DNA of 64,000 nucleotides from Azohydromonas caseinilytica (GTDB taxonomy: Bacteria > Pseudomonadota > Gammaproteobacteria > Burkholderiales > Burkholderiaceae_C), in contig NZ_JABBFW010000003.1 of the NCBI RefSeq assembly GCF_012927045.1, forward strand, positions 310,001 to 374,000. The letters run 5' to 3'. Both the position numbers and the translations under genes were made by a program. Positions 25,908-34,980 of this stretch are shown piece by piece; positions within the stretch are counted from its first letter, which is position 1, and each line of letters begins with the position of its first letter. A model generated the notes under the pieces. The model had not been told where the DNA came from and ran no database searches. It saw nothing but the letters and a program-made list of their open reading frames with translations.

Positions 25908-26438
25908 TCAGCGGTCCTTGATCTCGGCGCGGCGGTTCTTGGCCCAGGCGGCCTCGTCGCTGCCCTGCACCGCCGGACGCTCCTCGCCGAAGCTCACCGG
26001 CTCGATCTGGTTGGCATTGACGCCCAGCAGCGTCATGGAACGCGCCACGGCCTCGGCGCGCTTCTGGCCCAGCGCCAGGTTGTACTCGCGGCCGCCACGC
26101 TCGTCGGTGTGGCCTTCGATGCTCACGCGACGGCTCTTGTCGCCGTTCAGGCGCCGGGCCTGGCCTTCCACCACCGGGCGGTACTCGTCCTTGACCACGA
26201 AGCTGTCGAAGTCGAAGTACACCGTGCGGCCCAGACCGTTCTGCGCGCCGCCGTTGGGGTCCACGCTCACGGTCGTGACCTGCGACTGCGGCGCCGCGCC
26301 GGCGCCGCCGGCATTGGCATCGGCCGCCGTGGGCGTGCGGGATTCGACCGGGGTCTCGTTGAGCTTGACGCCCGAGGCACAGCCGGCCAGCAGGGCCGCC
26401 ACCGCGAGGGCGCCGAGGCTGCCACGCATTGCATTCAT
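25908..26438 (-). CDS. pal: Peptidoglycan-associated lipoprotein Pal
   Basis: 176-residue outer-membrane lipoprotein that binds peptidoglycan and TolB. The lipobox is ALLAGC with Cys near residue 20; an acidic and Ala/Gly-rich linker follows; the OmpA-like domain has VYFDFDSFVVKDEY, SIEGHTDERGGREYNLALGQ and RAEAVARSMTLLGV. The ATG at 26438 has AAGGAG upstream at 8 bases and gives a proper lipoprotein signal; an upstream extension does not. It lies between tolB and cpoB as in the usual cluster. Confidence 0.96.
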   Translation of the reverse strand: MNAMRGSLGALAVAALLAGCASGVKLNETPVESRTPTAADANAGGAGAAPQSQVTTVSVDPNGGAQNGLGRTVYFDFDSFVVKDEYRPVVEGQARRLNGDKSRRVSIEGHTDERGGREYNLALGQKRAEAVARSMTLLGVNANQIEPVSFGEERPAVQGSDEAAWAKNRRAEIKDR

Positions 26439-26523
26439 CACTATTACTCCTTGATTCGTAAGGAAAAAAGAATTCTGTCCCATCCACCTTGCCGCCGTGT
26501 GAAGGCCCACGGCGGTCATGAAT

Positions 26524-27816
26524 TCATCGGCCGAACGGCCCCCACACCGGCTCGCGCACGTCGATGCCCGAGGACAGCAGCCGCGTCTTGATGCGGCCGT
26601 CGAGCGTGGTGGTCATGAGCACGTCGCGCCCGCCGCTGCGGGTGGCGTAGATCAGCAGCCGGCCGTTGGGCGCGAAGCTGGGGCTCTCGTCGTCGGAGGT
26701 GTCGGTGAGAGCGCGCACGTCGCCGCTGGCGAGGTCCATCAGCATGAGCTTGAAGGCCCCGCCCTGGCGCGTGATGTAGGCCATGGCGCGCCCGTCGGGG
26801 CTGATGGCCGGGCTGATGTTGTAGTTGCCGTTGAAGCTCACGCGCTCGACGCCGCCGCCGTTGCTGCCCATGCGGTAGATCTGCGGGCTGCCGCCGCGGT
26901 CGCTGACGAAGTAGATCTGCCCGTTGGGCGCGAACACCGGCTCGGTGTCGATGGCCGAGCTGGAGGTGAGGCGGCGCACGTCGCCACCGCTGCGGCTCAT
27001 CAGGTGCAGCTGCGAGCCGCCCTCGCGCGAGAGCGTCACCGCGAGCTGGCTGCCGTCGGGCGACCAGGCCGGGGCGCTGTTGCTGCCGCGGAAGTCGGCC
27101 ACCTTGCGCCGCGCGCCGCTGGAGATGTCCTGCACCCAGACCACGGCCTTCTGCGTCTCGAAGCTGACGTAGGCCAGCTCGCGCCCGTTGGGCGACCAGG
27201 CCGGGGAGATGATGGGCTCGGGGCTGGCCAGCGCGATCTGCCCGCCCTCGCCGTCGGCGTCGGTGACGCGCAGCGTGTAGCGCCCGGCCGAGCGCGTGAC
27301 GTAGGCAATGCGGGTGGAGAAGATGCCCTTCTCGCCGGTGAGCTTCTCGTAGATGGCGTCGGCCACGCGGTGCGCGGCCAGGCGCAGGTCGGCGCTGGGC
27401 ACGGCGACGGCCTGGCCGCCCAGGTCCTCGCCCTTGACCACGTCCCACAGCTTGTGGCGCACGTCGAAGCGGCCGTCGGCCAGGCGGCTGACCGAGCCCA
27501 CCGCCAGCGCGTCCACGTTCTTGCCCTTCCACTCGCTCATCACCGGCAGCGAGCCCTCGTCGAGCACGCCCGGCCCTTCGATGGCGCGGAACAGGCCGCT
27601 GCGCTCCAGGTCGGCGCGCACGATCTCGCTGATGGGCTGGCCGCCGAGCTTCTCGTCGCGGAAGCGGGCGATGGCGATGGGGATCTGCGTGGCGCCGACG
27701 CCGCTGATCTCGACGCGGAACTGCGCCAGCGCCGGGGCACCGGCGGCCGCGCCCAGCGCGGCCAGGACTGCACGCCGCCGCCAGCTAGGGCCGCGGAAAG
27801 CATCAGGTGTGGTCAT
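26524..27816 (-). CDS. tolB: Tol-Pal system translocation protein TolB
   Basis: 430-residue periplasmic beta-propeller that binds Pal and TolA. Signal: RRRAVLAALGAAAGAPALA. The N-terminal domain has FRVEISGVGATQIPIAIARF; the propeller shows repeated WSPNGRELAYVSFE, WSPDGSQLAVTLSREG, FAPNGQIYFVSDRGGSPQIY, SPDGRAMAYITRQGG and FAPNGRLLIYATRSGG blades. It begins a tolB-pal-cpoB-tcdA cluster, separated here by about 16 kb from ybgC-tolQRA. Start ATG at 27816; no strong ribosome binding site precedes it. Confidence 0.96.
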   Translation of the reverse strand: MTTPDAFRGPSWRRRAVLAALGAAAGAPALAQFRVEISGVGATQIPIAIARFRDEKLGGQPISEIVRADLERSGLFRAIEGPGVLDEGSLPVMSEWKGKNVDALAVGSVSRLADGRFDVRHKLWDVVKGEDLGGQAVAVPSADLRLAAHRVADAIYEKLTGEKGIFSTRIAYVTRSAGRYTLRVTDADGEGGQIALASPEPIISPAWSPNGRELAYVSFETQKAVVWVQDISSGARRKVADFRGSNSAPAWSPDGSQLAVTLSREGGSQLHLMSRSGGDVRRLTSSSAIDTEPVFAPNGQIYFVSDRGGSPQIYRMGSNGGGVERVSFNGNYNISPAISPDGRAMAYITRQGGAFKLMLMDLASGDVRALTDTSDDESPSFAPNGRLLIYATRSGGRDVLMTTTLDGRIKTRLLSSGIDVREPVWGPFGR

Positions 27817-28168
27817 GAATGGGGGCAGGCAGGCCAAAAGCCGACGATTCTAGGCAAGCGCCGCGCCCAGCCCCGGACGCCGGGCGCCAGCGCCCTGCAA
27901 CGCGGCCGGCACTGCCGGAAGGCTTGCGAGCGCGGTGGGGCCGCCGGCATCGTCCATGCCCTCCGCTACACTGGCAGCCCGCGCGACTGGCGATAGGGGT
28001 TTCAATAGCAAGCCCCGAGGTGGAGGACCACCGTGGAGCGCGGGCGGTTTCAGGGCCTGGATTCCGGTGTCCGCGCAGCCGCTTCAAGCCGTTCGCCTGG
28101 GCAGCCCTTTTGTCCGCGCCGCACCGTGCCGGACGCCGGGACCTCCACACGCTTTGCTGAGGACTGCC
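27817..28168 (+). promoter_or_regulatory. Divergent tolB/glyA region with structured glyA leader
   Basis: About 350 bases. On the plus strand TACACT (27966-27971) is a plausible -10, giving a leader of about 190 bases. It contains GGTGG-AGGA-CCACC (28019-28032), a perfect small hairpin, just after an imperfect GGGGTT...AAGCCCC stem (27996-28016). No known glycine, SAM or THF aptamer consensus is recognisable. Confidence 0.35.
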
Positions 28169-29419
28169 ATGTTCGACCGCACCCAATCCACCCTTGCCAA
28201 CGTCGACCCCGAGCTGTTCGCCGCCGTCCAGGACGAGAACCGCCGCCAGGAAGAGCACATCGAGCTCATCGCCAGCGAGAACTACACCTCGCCGGCCGTG
28301 ATGGAAGCCCAGGGCTCGCAGCTCACCAACAAGTACGCCGAGGGCTATCCCGGCAAGCGCTACTACGGCGGCTGCGAGCACGTGGACGTGGTGGAGCAGC
28401 TGGCCATCGACCGCCTCAAGCAGCTCTTCGGCGCCGAGTACGCCAACGTGCAGCCCAACTCCGGCTCGCAGGCCAACCAGGGCGTGTTCTTCGGGCTGCT
28501 GCAGCCCGGCGACACGATCATGGGCATGAGCCTGGCCGAGGGCGGCCACCTCACGCACGGCATGCAGCTCAACATGAGCGGCAAGTGGTTCAAGGTCGTG
28601 AGCTACGGTCTCAACGCCCAGGAAGACATCGACTACGACGCGATGGAGCGCCTGGCGCACGAGCACCGCCCCAAGCTGATCATCGCCGGCGCCTCGGCCT
28701 TCGCGCTGCGCATCGACTTCGAGCGCTTCGCCAAGGTGGCCAAGGCCGTGGGCGCGTACTTCATGGTGGACATGGCCCACTACGCCGGCCTGATTGCCGC
28801 GGGCGTGTATCCCAACCCCGTGCCGCATGCCGACGTGGTGACCTCCACCACGCACAAGAGCCTGCGCGGCCCGCGCGGCGGCATCATCCTGTGCAACGAC
28901 GAGGCCATCGCCAAGAAGATCAACAGCGCGATCTTCCCCGGCATCCAGGGCGGCCCGCTGATGCACGTCATCGCCGGCAAGGCCGTGGCCTTCAAGGAGG
29001 CGCTGTCGCCCGAGTTCAAGGCCTACCAGGAGCAGGTGGTCAAGAATGCGCGCGTGCTGGCCGAGACGCTGACCGCGCGCGGCCTGCGCATCGTCAGCGG
29101 CCGCACCGAGAGCCACGTGATGCTGGTGGACCTGCGCCCCAAGAACCTCACCGGCAAGGAAGCCGAAGCGATCCTGGGCCAGGCCCACATCACCTGCAAC
29201 AAGAACGGCATCCCCAACGACCCGCAAAAGCCCATGGTCACCAGCGGCATCCGCCTGGGCTCGCCGGCCATGACCACGCGCGGCTTCAAGGAAGAAGAGG
29301 CGCGCCTGACGGCCAACCTCATCGCCGACGTGCTGGACAACCCGCACGACGCCGCGACCATCGAGCGCGTGCGCGAGCAGGTCAAGGCGCTGACCAGCCG
29401 CTTCCCGGTCTACGGTTGA
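28169..29419 (+). CDS. glyA: Serine hydroxymethyltransferase
   Basis: 416-residue PLP enzyme converting serine and tetrahydrofolate to glycine and methylene-THF, the main source of one-carbon units. Conserved features: [61 protein letters not shown], and the PLP lysine in [15 protein letters not shown]. Length is standard. Start [10 protein letters not shown] fits the family, although a longer open frame exists upstream. It is followed by an 11-bp hairpin before nrdR. Confidence 0.97.
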   Translation: MFDRTQSTLANVDPELFAAVQDENRRQEEHIELIASENYTSPAVMEAQGSQLTNKYAEGYPGKRYYGGCEHVDVVEQLAIDRLKQLFGAEYANVQPNSGSQANQGVFFGLLQPGDTIMGMSLAEGGHLTHGMQLNMSGKWFKVVSYGLNAQEDIDYDAMERLAHEHRPKLIIAGASAFALRIDFERFAKVAKAVGAYFMVDMAHYAGLIAAGVYPNPVPHADVVTSTTHKSLRGPRGGIILCNDEAIAKKINSAIFPGIQGGPLMHVIAGKAVAFKEALSPEFKAYQEQVVKNARVLAETLTARGLRIVSGRTESHVMLVDLRPKNLTGKEAEAILGQAHITCNKNGIPNDPQKPMVTSGIRLGSPAMTTRGFKEEEARLTANLIADVLDNPHDAATIERVREQVKALTSRFPVYG

Positions 29420-29434
29420 TCGGTTGAGCGCGCA

Positions 29435-29465
29435 GCCGGCCGGCGTTTCCAAGGCGCCGGCCGGC
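29435..29465 (+). terminator. Hairpin terminator or attenuator after glyA
   Basis: GCCGGCCGGCG (29435-29445) and CGCCGGCCGGC (29455-29465) form a perfect 11-bp stem with a 9-base loop, followed by a pyrimidine-rich CTCCTCTCTCTTTC rather than a clean T-run. Probably partial termination before nrdR. Confidence 0.6.
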
Positions 29466-29509
29466 CGCTTGCTCCTCTCTCTTTCGTCCCCACTGCCTTC
29501 CGATACCTC

Positions 29510-29947
29510 ATGCGTTGCGTGTTCTGCAGCCACGGCGAGACGCAGGTCGTCGAGACCCGCGAGACCGAGGATGCGGTGCGCCGGCGCCGGCGCTGCCAGA
29601 AGTGCGACCGGCGCTTCACCACCTACGAGCGCGCCGAGATCCTGCTGCCCGCCGTCGTCAAGAAGGACGGCGCACGCGTGGAGTTCGATCGCGCCAAGCT
29701 GCGCGCCTCGATGCAGCTGGCGCTGCGCAAGCGCCCGGTGAGCACCGAGCAGGTCGAGGCCGCGCTGGTGCGCATCCAGGAGCAGCTGCTGCAGGACGGC
29801 CAGCGCGAGGTCGGCACCGCGCGGCTGGGCGAACTGGTCATGCGCGAGCTGCAGAAGCTCGACAAGGTGGCCTACGTGCGCTTCGCCTCGGTCTACCGCA
29901 GCTTCGAGGACGTGGACCAGTTCCGGCAGATCATCAAGGACATCTGA
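29510..29947 (+). CDS. nrdR: Transcriptional repressor NrdR
   Basis: 145-residue repressor of ribonucleotide reductase genes, binding NrdR boxes with ATP/dATP sensing. N-terminal zinc ribbon with CVFC and CQKC; the basic segment [10 protein letters not shown] lies between them; then [19 protein letters not shown] begins the ATP-cone, with [19 protein letters not shown] and [21 protein letters not shown]. Full family length. Located between glyA and the minor pilin genes. Confidence 0.97.
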   Translation: MRCVFCSHGETQVVETRETEDAVRRRRRCQKCDRRFTTYERAEILLPAVVKKDGARVEFDRAKLRASMQLALRKRPVSTEQVEAALVRIQEQLLQDGQREVGTARLGELVMRELQKLDKVAYVRFASVYRSFEDVDQFRQIIKDI

Positions 29948-30051
29948 GCCGGCGCGGCGGCCTGCCGCCCGCGCCCTGACTGGTTCATTCCTCCCATGGC
30001 GCGCAATGCCGGCGCCGCCTACCATCCCGGGCATCCGTCCTTGCCCAAGAC

Positions 30052-30624
30052 ATGCCCGCCGCCCCTCGCCTCGGCCGCCCTGGCCGCAGTCGCAGTTGCC
30101 GTGCCCAGGGTCTGAGCCTCGTTGAAAGCCTCGTCGCGCTGGCCGTGCTGGCCATCGTTGCGGGCGCCGCCTTGCCCGCCTTCACCGCGCTGGCCGAGCA
30201 GCGCCACCTGCAGGGCGTGGCGGCGCAGTTCGAGGCCGACGTGCAGTTCGCGCGCGACAGCGCCGAGCTGCGCGCGCAGTCGGTGCGCCTCACGTTCTTC
30301 GACGGCGCCGACGGGCCGCGCTGCTGGCTGGTCCACACCGGCGAGCCCGAGGCCTGCCGCTGCGACGCCGTCACCGGCAGCGCCGCCTGCGACGCGCCGT
30401 CCGAGCTGCTGCGCGCCAGCGTGCTGCCCGGCACGGTGCCGCTGCGCCTGGCCCCCAATGCCGCGTCGGTGCGCTTCAGCGCGCCGCGCCACACCGTCTC
30501 GCCCGCCCTGACGCTGACCTTGAGCGCGCGCAGCGGCCGCAGCGTCAGCGAGGTGGTGAGCGTGGTGGGCCGGGTGCGCGGCTGCGCACCCGCGGGCGCC
30601 GTGCCGGGTTTCAGGAGCTGCTGA
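30052..30624 (+). CDS. GspH/FimT-type minor pseudopilin
   Basis: 190-residue type IV prepilin-like protein. The prepilin peptidase site is QG-LSLVESL with Glu at +5, followed by a hydrophobic helix (LVALAVLAIVAGAALPAF). Downstream, FEADVQFARDSAELRAQSVRL resembles GspH/FimT. Four cysteines cluster in CRCDAVTGSAACD. It opens a tight four-gene minor pilin set (stop codon directly followed by the pilW-like ATG), acting in pilus initiation at the inner membrane. Confidence 0.88.
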   Translation: MPAAPRLGRPGRSRSCRAQGLSLVESLVALAVLAIVAGAALPAFTALAEQRHLQGVAAQFEADVQFARDSAELRAQSVRLTFFDGADGPRCWLVHTGEPEACRCDAVTGSAACDAPSELLRASVLPGTVPLRLAPNAASVRFSAPRHTVSPALTLTLSARSGRSVSEVVSVVGRVRGCAPAGAVPGFRSC

Positions 30625-31335
30625 ATGCGCGCGCACCGACCTCCTTCCCCGCGCCGCGCCGCGCTGCGCGGCCTGTCGCTGCTGGAGGTGCTGCTGGGGC
30701 TGTCCATCGGCCTGTTCGTGGCGGCCTCGGCCACGGTGCTGCTGCACCAATTGCTGGGCGAGAACCGCCGGCTGCTGCTGCAACTGCGCCTGGAGCGGCA
30801 GGTGCAGACCGTGGCTGACCTCGTGCTGCGCGACCTGCGCCGCGCCGGGCACTGGGCGCGGGCGGACGAGGGCATCAAGCGCCTGGGTCAGCTCCCGCCC
30901 GACAACCCCTATGCCCGCATCGACGACGCCCTGCCGGAGCGGCCCGGCGACACCCTGCGCTTCGCCTACGCCGATGCGGACAGCGCCGCGGCCGGGGTGC
31001 AGGCCAACGAGCAGGCGGGTTTCCGGCTGCGCGACGGCATCGTGGACATGCGCCTGGGCGGGCGCTGGCAGCCGCTGACCGATCCGGCCTCGATCACCGT
31101 CACCGCCTTCGAGCTCAGCTTGCACCAGCGCGCGCTGGACCTGGAGCGGCACTGCGACACGCCGCGTCCGCAGGGCCGCTGCCTGCCCGGCGAGACCTGC
31201 CCGCCGCGGCTGCTGCAGCGCCGCGTGGCGCTGCGCCTGGAAGCCCAGTCCGCGCAGGAGCCGGCGCTGCGGCATGCATTGCGCGGCGAGGTGGCGCTGC
31301 GCAACGAGGTGGTGGAGGGCGTGTGTCCGCTGTGA
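30625..31335 (+). CDS. pilW: PilW-like minor pilin
   Basis: 236 residues. Prepilin motif RG-LSLLEVLLGLSIGLFVAA, with conserved Glu +5; then helix ENRRLLLQLRLERQVQTVADL followed by VLRDLRRAGHWARA, a hallmark of PilW-family proteins. The ATG immediately follows the preceding stop. The 3' end overlaps the pilX-like start by 13 bases. Predicted to be part of the minor pilin complex priming type IV pilus assembly. Confidence 0.88.
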   Translation: MRAHRPPSPRRAALRGLSLLEVLLGLSIGLFVAASATVLLHQLLGENRRLLLQLRLERQVQTVADLVLRDLRRAGHWARADEGIKRLGQLPPDNPYARIDDALPERPGDTLRFAYADADSAAAGVQANEQAGFRLRDGIVDMRLGGRWQPLTDPASITVTAFELSLHQRALDLERHCDTPRPQGRCLPGETCPPRLLQRRVALRLEAQSAQEPALRHALRGEVALRNEVVEGVCPL

Positions 31336-32537
31336 GGCAACGCGGCGCCGCCGCCCTGCTCACCGTGCTGCTGCTGTGCGGCCTGGCGCTGCTCGCCAGC
31401 CTGTACGCGCACCGCGCGCTGCTGGCCGAGCTGCGCGGCGCGGAGGTGCAGCGCCGCAGCGCGCAGGCGCTGGAGGCGGCGGAGTCGGGGCTGCAATGGG
31501 CGCTGGTGCAGCTCAACGCCGGCTCCCTGGATGACGCCTGCCGTCCCAGCAGCGAGGCCGCGGGCCGGCGCCTGCGCGATCGCCTCATCGAGTACGCCGA
31601 CGATGGCCGCCTGGCACCCCGGCTGTCCGACACCGGCACGCCATGGAGCGCTGGCTGCACCCTGGACGCCGCCGGTGCCTGGAGCTGCCGCTGCGGCGGC
31701 GACGGCGCGCCCGCGTCCGCCGACGAGGCGCCCTCCTTCAGCGTCCAGGCCGAGGCCGGCGCCCGGACCGGTCTGCTGCGGCTGGTGTCGCGCGGCTGCG
31801 TGGGCTGCCAGGGCGGCGAGCGGGACGCGCGGGCGCAGGTGTCCACGCTGCTGGCCTTCGTGCCGGCGCTCACCGGGCTGCCGGCAGCGCCGCTGGTCGT
31901 GGCCGGCGCGCTGCGCCTGGACCCGCTGGCGCCGCGCCTGGCGGTGCGCGAGCGCGACCAGCGCGGCCTGCTGATCCACGCCGGCGGCGCGGTGCAGGCG
32001 CCGGCGCTGGTACTGCCGGACGGCGTCACCGCGGCGGAGTTGTCGAGCCTCACGGCCCAGGACGATCCGGCGCTCGCCCTGGTGCCGGGACGCTTCCTGC
32101 ACGCCTTCCTGGGCCTGGACCCGGCGGACCTGGCCCGCGCCCCCGGCGTGCGCACGCTGCGCTGCGGCGGGGACTGTGCCGAGGCGCTGAGGACGGCCGT
32201 GGCTGGCGGCGCGCAGGCGCTGTGGATCGAGGGCGAGCTGGCGCTGCCCGCCGGCGTGGTGCTGGGCAGCGTGGACGCGCCCGTGTTGCTGGCCGTGCAG
32301 GGCCAGGCCCGGCTCGGCCCCGGCGTGGTGCTGCACGGCCTGCTGGCGGCGGGCGCCCTGCACTGGCAGGCGCGCTCCGGCGGCGATGTCATTCGCGGCG
32401 CGCTGCTGGTGGCCGGCGACTGCTGCGACGGCAGCGGCGCGCCCACGGTGGAGCGCGACACCGCGCTGCTGCGCCGCCTGGCGCGCCAGGCCGGTCGCTA
32501 TGTCCGGGTGCCGGGCGGCTGGAGGGATTTCGATTGA
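31323..32537 (+). CDS. pilX: PilX-like pilus assembly protein
   Basis: 404 residues from a GTG start inside the end of pilW. The N-terminus QRGAAALLTVLLLCGLALLA lacks the classical Glu+5, as is common for PilX; HRALLAELRGAEVQRRSAQALEAAESGLQWAL is the PilX N-terminal domain signature. It is longer than classical PilX (about 200 residues); the extra C-terminal part is Ala/Leu-rich, contains CCDGSGAPTVERDTALLRRL, and has no recognised domain. Confidence 0.8.
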   Translation: MSAVRQRGAAALLTVLLLCGLALLASLYAHRALLAELRGAEVQRRSAQALEAAESGLQWALVQLNAGSLDDACRPSSEAAGRRLRDRLIEYADDGRLAPRLSDTGTPWSAGCTLDAAGAWSCRCGGDGAPASADEAPSFSVQAEAGARTGLLRLVSRGCVGCQGGERDARAQVSTLLAFVPALTGLPAAPLVVAGALRLDPLAPRLAVRERDQRGLLIHAGGAVQAPALVLPDGVTAAELSSLTAQDDPALALVPGRFLHAFLGLDPADLARAPGVRTLRCGGDCAEALRTAVAGGAQALWIEGELALPAGVVLGSVDAPVLLAVQGQARLGPGVVLHGLLAAGALHWQARSGGDVIRGALLVAGDCCDGSGAPTVERDTALLRRLARQAGRYVRVPGGWRDFD

Positions 32538-32557
32538 CCCATCCACGGCAGCACGCC

Positions 32558-33094
32558 ATGCGCCCTTGCGAGCCACGCGACGCCGCTATCCCCTCTCCCG
32601 CGCACGGGAGAGGGGCGGGGGTGAGGCTGCGGGCGGATCGCCACGCCAGCCGCCATGCCCGAGGCGTCACCCTGTTCGAAACCCTGATCGCCTGCGTCGT
32701 CATGGGCGCCGGCCTGCTGGCACTGCTGCAGGCGCATCTGCAGCTGCATGGCCAGGCCGAGACGGCGCGGTTGCGCGCGCAGGCGCTGCAACTGGCGCAG
32801 CGCGAGCTCGAAGGCCTGCGCGCCGGCACCCGGCCGCTGCAGGACGCGGCCTCCGCCGAAGGCCCATTCACGCTGCAGCGCCGGGTGTCGGCACGAGAGG
32901 ACGGGCTGCAGGCGGTGCGCCTCGATGTCGCCTGGAACGACCGCGCCGGCCAGGCGCAGGCGCTGTCGCTGCACGGCCTGGTGGCGAGCCTTGATGCCAC
33001 CTTCTCCGGCGCGCTGGGCGTGGTGGAGCCCTCATTGACGCTGCGCCGGCCCTCGGTGCCGATCCCAACCGCAACGGCCAGCGCGCCGCGCTGA
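32558..33094 (+). CDS. pilV: PilV-like minor pilin
   Basis: Prepilin with RG-VTLFETLIACVVMGAGLL (cleavage before V, Glu at +5) followed by AHLQLHGQAETARLRAQALQ. It is 178 residues from the ATG at 32558, but the first 21 codons are largely a dispersed palindrome; a GTG at 32621 preceded by GAGAGGGG would give a 157-residue protein with a normal basic leader (RLRADRHASRHARG). It is the last of the minor pilin set, and PilY1 and PilE genes are absent downstream. Confidence 0.8.
   Translation: MRPCEPRDAAIPSPAHGRGAGVRLRADRHASRHARGVTLFETLIACVVMGAGLLALLQAHLQLHGQAETARLRAQALQLAQRELEGLRAGTRPLQDAASAEGPFTLQRRVSAREDGLQAVRLDVAWNDRAGQAQALSLHGLVASLDATFSGALGVVEPSLTLRRPSVPIPTATASAPR
32588..32626 (+). repeat. 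Dispersed palindrome at the 5' end of the pilV-like gene
   Basis: CCCCTCTCCCG then a short loop and CGGGAGAGGGG, followed by CGGGGGTGAGG. Second copy of the unit at 17262-17296, again in gene orientation and with a GTG-AGG in frame with the gene. Confidence 0.7.
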
Positions 33095-33136
33095 GCTTTT
33101 CACCTCGGCATCGGCGGGAGGGCATCGCGCGCTGGG

Positions 33137-33142
33137 CACAAT
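33137..33142 (+). promoter_or_regulatory. -10 element for a possible leaderless ribD transcript
   Basis: CACAAT ends 7 bases before the ATG at 33150 (CACAATCCCGGGGATG); there is no Shine-Dalgarno sequence. No good -35 is evident. Confidence 0.4.
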
Positions 33143-33149
33143 CCCGGGG

Positions 33150-34274
33150 ATGAGCACTGCCACCGATTTCTCCGCCTTCGACGAGCTGGCCATGGCGCAA
33201 GCGCTGCGCCTGGCGCATTCGGCCATCGGGCTGTCGGACCCGAACCCGCGCGTGGGCTGCGTCCTCGTCGGCGAGGGCTGGCAGGTCCAGGGCTTCACAC
33301 AGGTGGCCGGCAAGGCCCATGCCGAGGTGATGGCGCTGCGCGCCGCCCAGGAGGCGGGCCATGACCCGCGCGGCGCCACCGCCTACGTCACGCTGGAGCC
33401 CTGCGCGCACCACGGCCGCACCCCGCCCTGCTGCGACGCGCTGGTCCAGGCCGGCCTGGCGCGCGTGGTGGTGGCCGTGGGCGACCCGAATCCGCTGGTG
33501 GCGGGCCAGGGCAGCGCGCGGCTGCGCGCCGCGGGCATCCGCGTCGATGAGGGGCTGATGGCGGCCGAGGCGCGCGAGTTGAACATCGGCTTCTTCTCGC
33601 GCCAGGTGCGCCAGCGTCCCTGGGTGCGCATGAAGATCGCCGCCTCGCTGGACGGGCGCACGGCGCTGAACAACGGCGTGAGCCAGTGGATCACCGGCGA
33701 GGCCGCGCGCGCCGACGGCCATGCCTGGCGCAAGCGCGCCGGGGCGGTGCTCACCGGCATCGGCACGCTGCTGGAGGACGATCCGCGCCTGGACGTGCGC
33801 GTGGTCGAGACCGCGAAGCAGCCGCTGCGCGTGGTGGTCGATTCGCGGCTGGAGACGCCGCCCACCGCCAAGCTGCTGGCCCCACCCGGCGCGGTGCTGG
33901 TCTACGGCGCCGTGCCCGATGCCCGGCGCGAGGCCGCGCTGCGCGCCACCGGGGCCGACGTCGCCTTCTTCCCCGAGAGCGGGCGCGGCAAGGTGGACCT
34001 GCAAGCCATGCTCACGGACCTGGCCGCGCGCGGCGTCAACGAGCTGCATGTCGAGGCCGGGCACAAGCTGAATGCCTCGCTGCTCAAGGCCGGGCTGGTG
34101 GATGAGCTGCTGGTGTACCTGGCGCCCAAGCTCATCGGCCTGGGCCGCGAGATGGCGGCCTTCGGCCCGCTGGAGACGCTGGCCGAGGCGCTGGAGTTCG
34201 AGTTCCGCGAGTTCGAGGCCGTGGGCCGCGACCTGCGCATCCTGGCCCGCCCGCCGCGGCGCGGCGATTTCTGA
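33150..34274 (+). CDS. ribD: Bifunctional riboflavin deaminase/reductase RibD
   Basis: 374-residue cytosolic enzyme for two consecutive riboflavin steps. The deaminase domain (1-145) has DPNPRVGCVLV, zinc motif KAHAEVMALR and EPCAHHGRTPPC. The reductase domain (about 150-370) has VRMKIAASLDGRTALNNGVSQWITG, GIGTLLEDDPRLDVR and NELHVEAGHKLNASLL. Length is typical. It begins the rib cluster (ribD-ribE), whose continuation ribB-ribH-nusB lies beyond an inserted island. Confidence 0.96.
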   Translation: MSTATDFSAFDELAMAQALRLAHSAIGLSDPNPRVGCVLVGEGWQVQGFTQVAGKAHAEVMALRAAQEAGHDPRGATAYVTLEPCAHHGRTPPCCDALVQAGLARVVVAVGDPNPLVAGQGSARLRAAGIRVDEGLMAAEARELNIGFFSRQVRQRPWVRMKIAASLDGRTALNNGVSQWITGEAARADGHAWRKRAGAVLTGIGTLLEDDPRLDVRVVETAKQPLRVVVDSRLETPPTAKLLAPPGAVLVYGAVPDARREAALRATGADVAFFPESGRGKVDLQAMLTDLAARGVNELHVEAGHKLNASLLKAGLVDELLVYLAPKLIGLGREMAAFGPLETLAEALEFEFREFEAVGRDLRILARPPRRGDF

Positions 34275-34297
34275 AGCACCCTACCCCGATCACTCAC

Positions 34298-34918
34298 ATG
34301 TTCACCGGCATCATCAGCGGCCTGGGCCGCATTACCGACGTGCAACCCCTGGGCCCGGACGGCAGCCACGGCAAGCGGCTGCGCATCGCCCCGCCCGCGG
34401 GCTACCTGGACGACGTGCAGCTGGGCGACAGCATCGCGCTCAACGGCGCGTGCATGACCGTCACCGGCTTCGACGCGGCCGCGCCCTGGTTCGACATCGA
34501 CATCTCGGCCGAGAGCCTGCGCCTGACCGCCGGGCTGGACCGCCCCGGGCGCGTCAACCTGGAAAAAGCCTTGCGCGCCCACGACCGCCTGGGCGGCCAC
34601 CTGGTCAGCGGCCACGTGGACGGCCTGGGCGAGGTGACGCATTTCGCGCCGGTGGGCGAGTCCTGGGAGCTGCGCATCCGCGCGCCCAAGGAGCTGGGCC
34701 GCTTCCTGGCCTACAAGGGCTCCATCACCGTCAACGGCGTGAGCCTGACCGTCAACCGCGTGCAGGACAGCGACGCCGGCTGCGAGTTCAGCATCAACCT
34801 CATCCCGCACACGATCCAGGAAACCACCCTGGGCGACCTGCAGCCGGGCAGCCGCGTGAACTTGGAGATCGATCTGATTGCGCGGTATGTGGAGAGGATG
34901 TTGGGGGCGGGAAAGTGA
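34298..34918 (+). CDS. ribE: Riboflavin synthase, alpha chain
   Basis: 206-residue enzyme joining two dimethyl-lumazines to make riboflavin. Two internally repeated lumazine-binding barrels: the first starts MFTGIISGLGRITDV and includes GDSIALNGACMTVTGF; the second includes GGHLVSGHVDGLGEV and GSITVNGVSLTVNRV. It ends RYVERMLGAGK, full length. The ribBA gene that follows in related genomes is here about 5.3 kb away. Confidence 0.96.
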   Translation: MFTGIISGLGRITDVQPLGPDGSHGKRLRIAPPAGYLDDVQLGDSIALNGACMTVTGFDAAAPWFDIDISAESLRLTAGLDRPGRVNLEKALRAHDRLGGHLVSGHVDGLGEVTHFAPVGESWELRIRAPKELGRFLAYKGSITVNGVSLTVNRVQDSDAGCEFSINLIPHTIQETTLGDLQPGSRVNLEIDLIARYVERMLGAGK

Positions 34919-34980
34919 GTCGCTGAGCCAAGCCGCTGCATGATGGGCCGGTGCGCCGTTGGCCAGTCCCCCTGACAGGA

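Noticed and set aside
27803-30034. 743-codon minus-strand frame across glyA and nrdR
   Set aside because: It lies opposite two certain housekeeping genes and has no recognisable motif.
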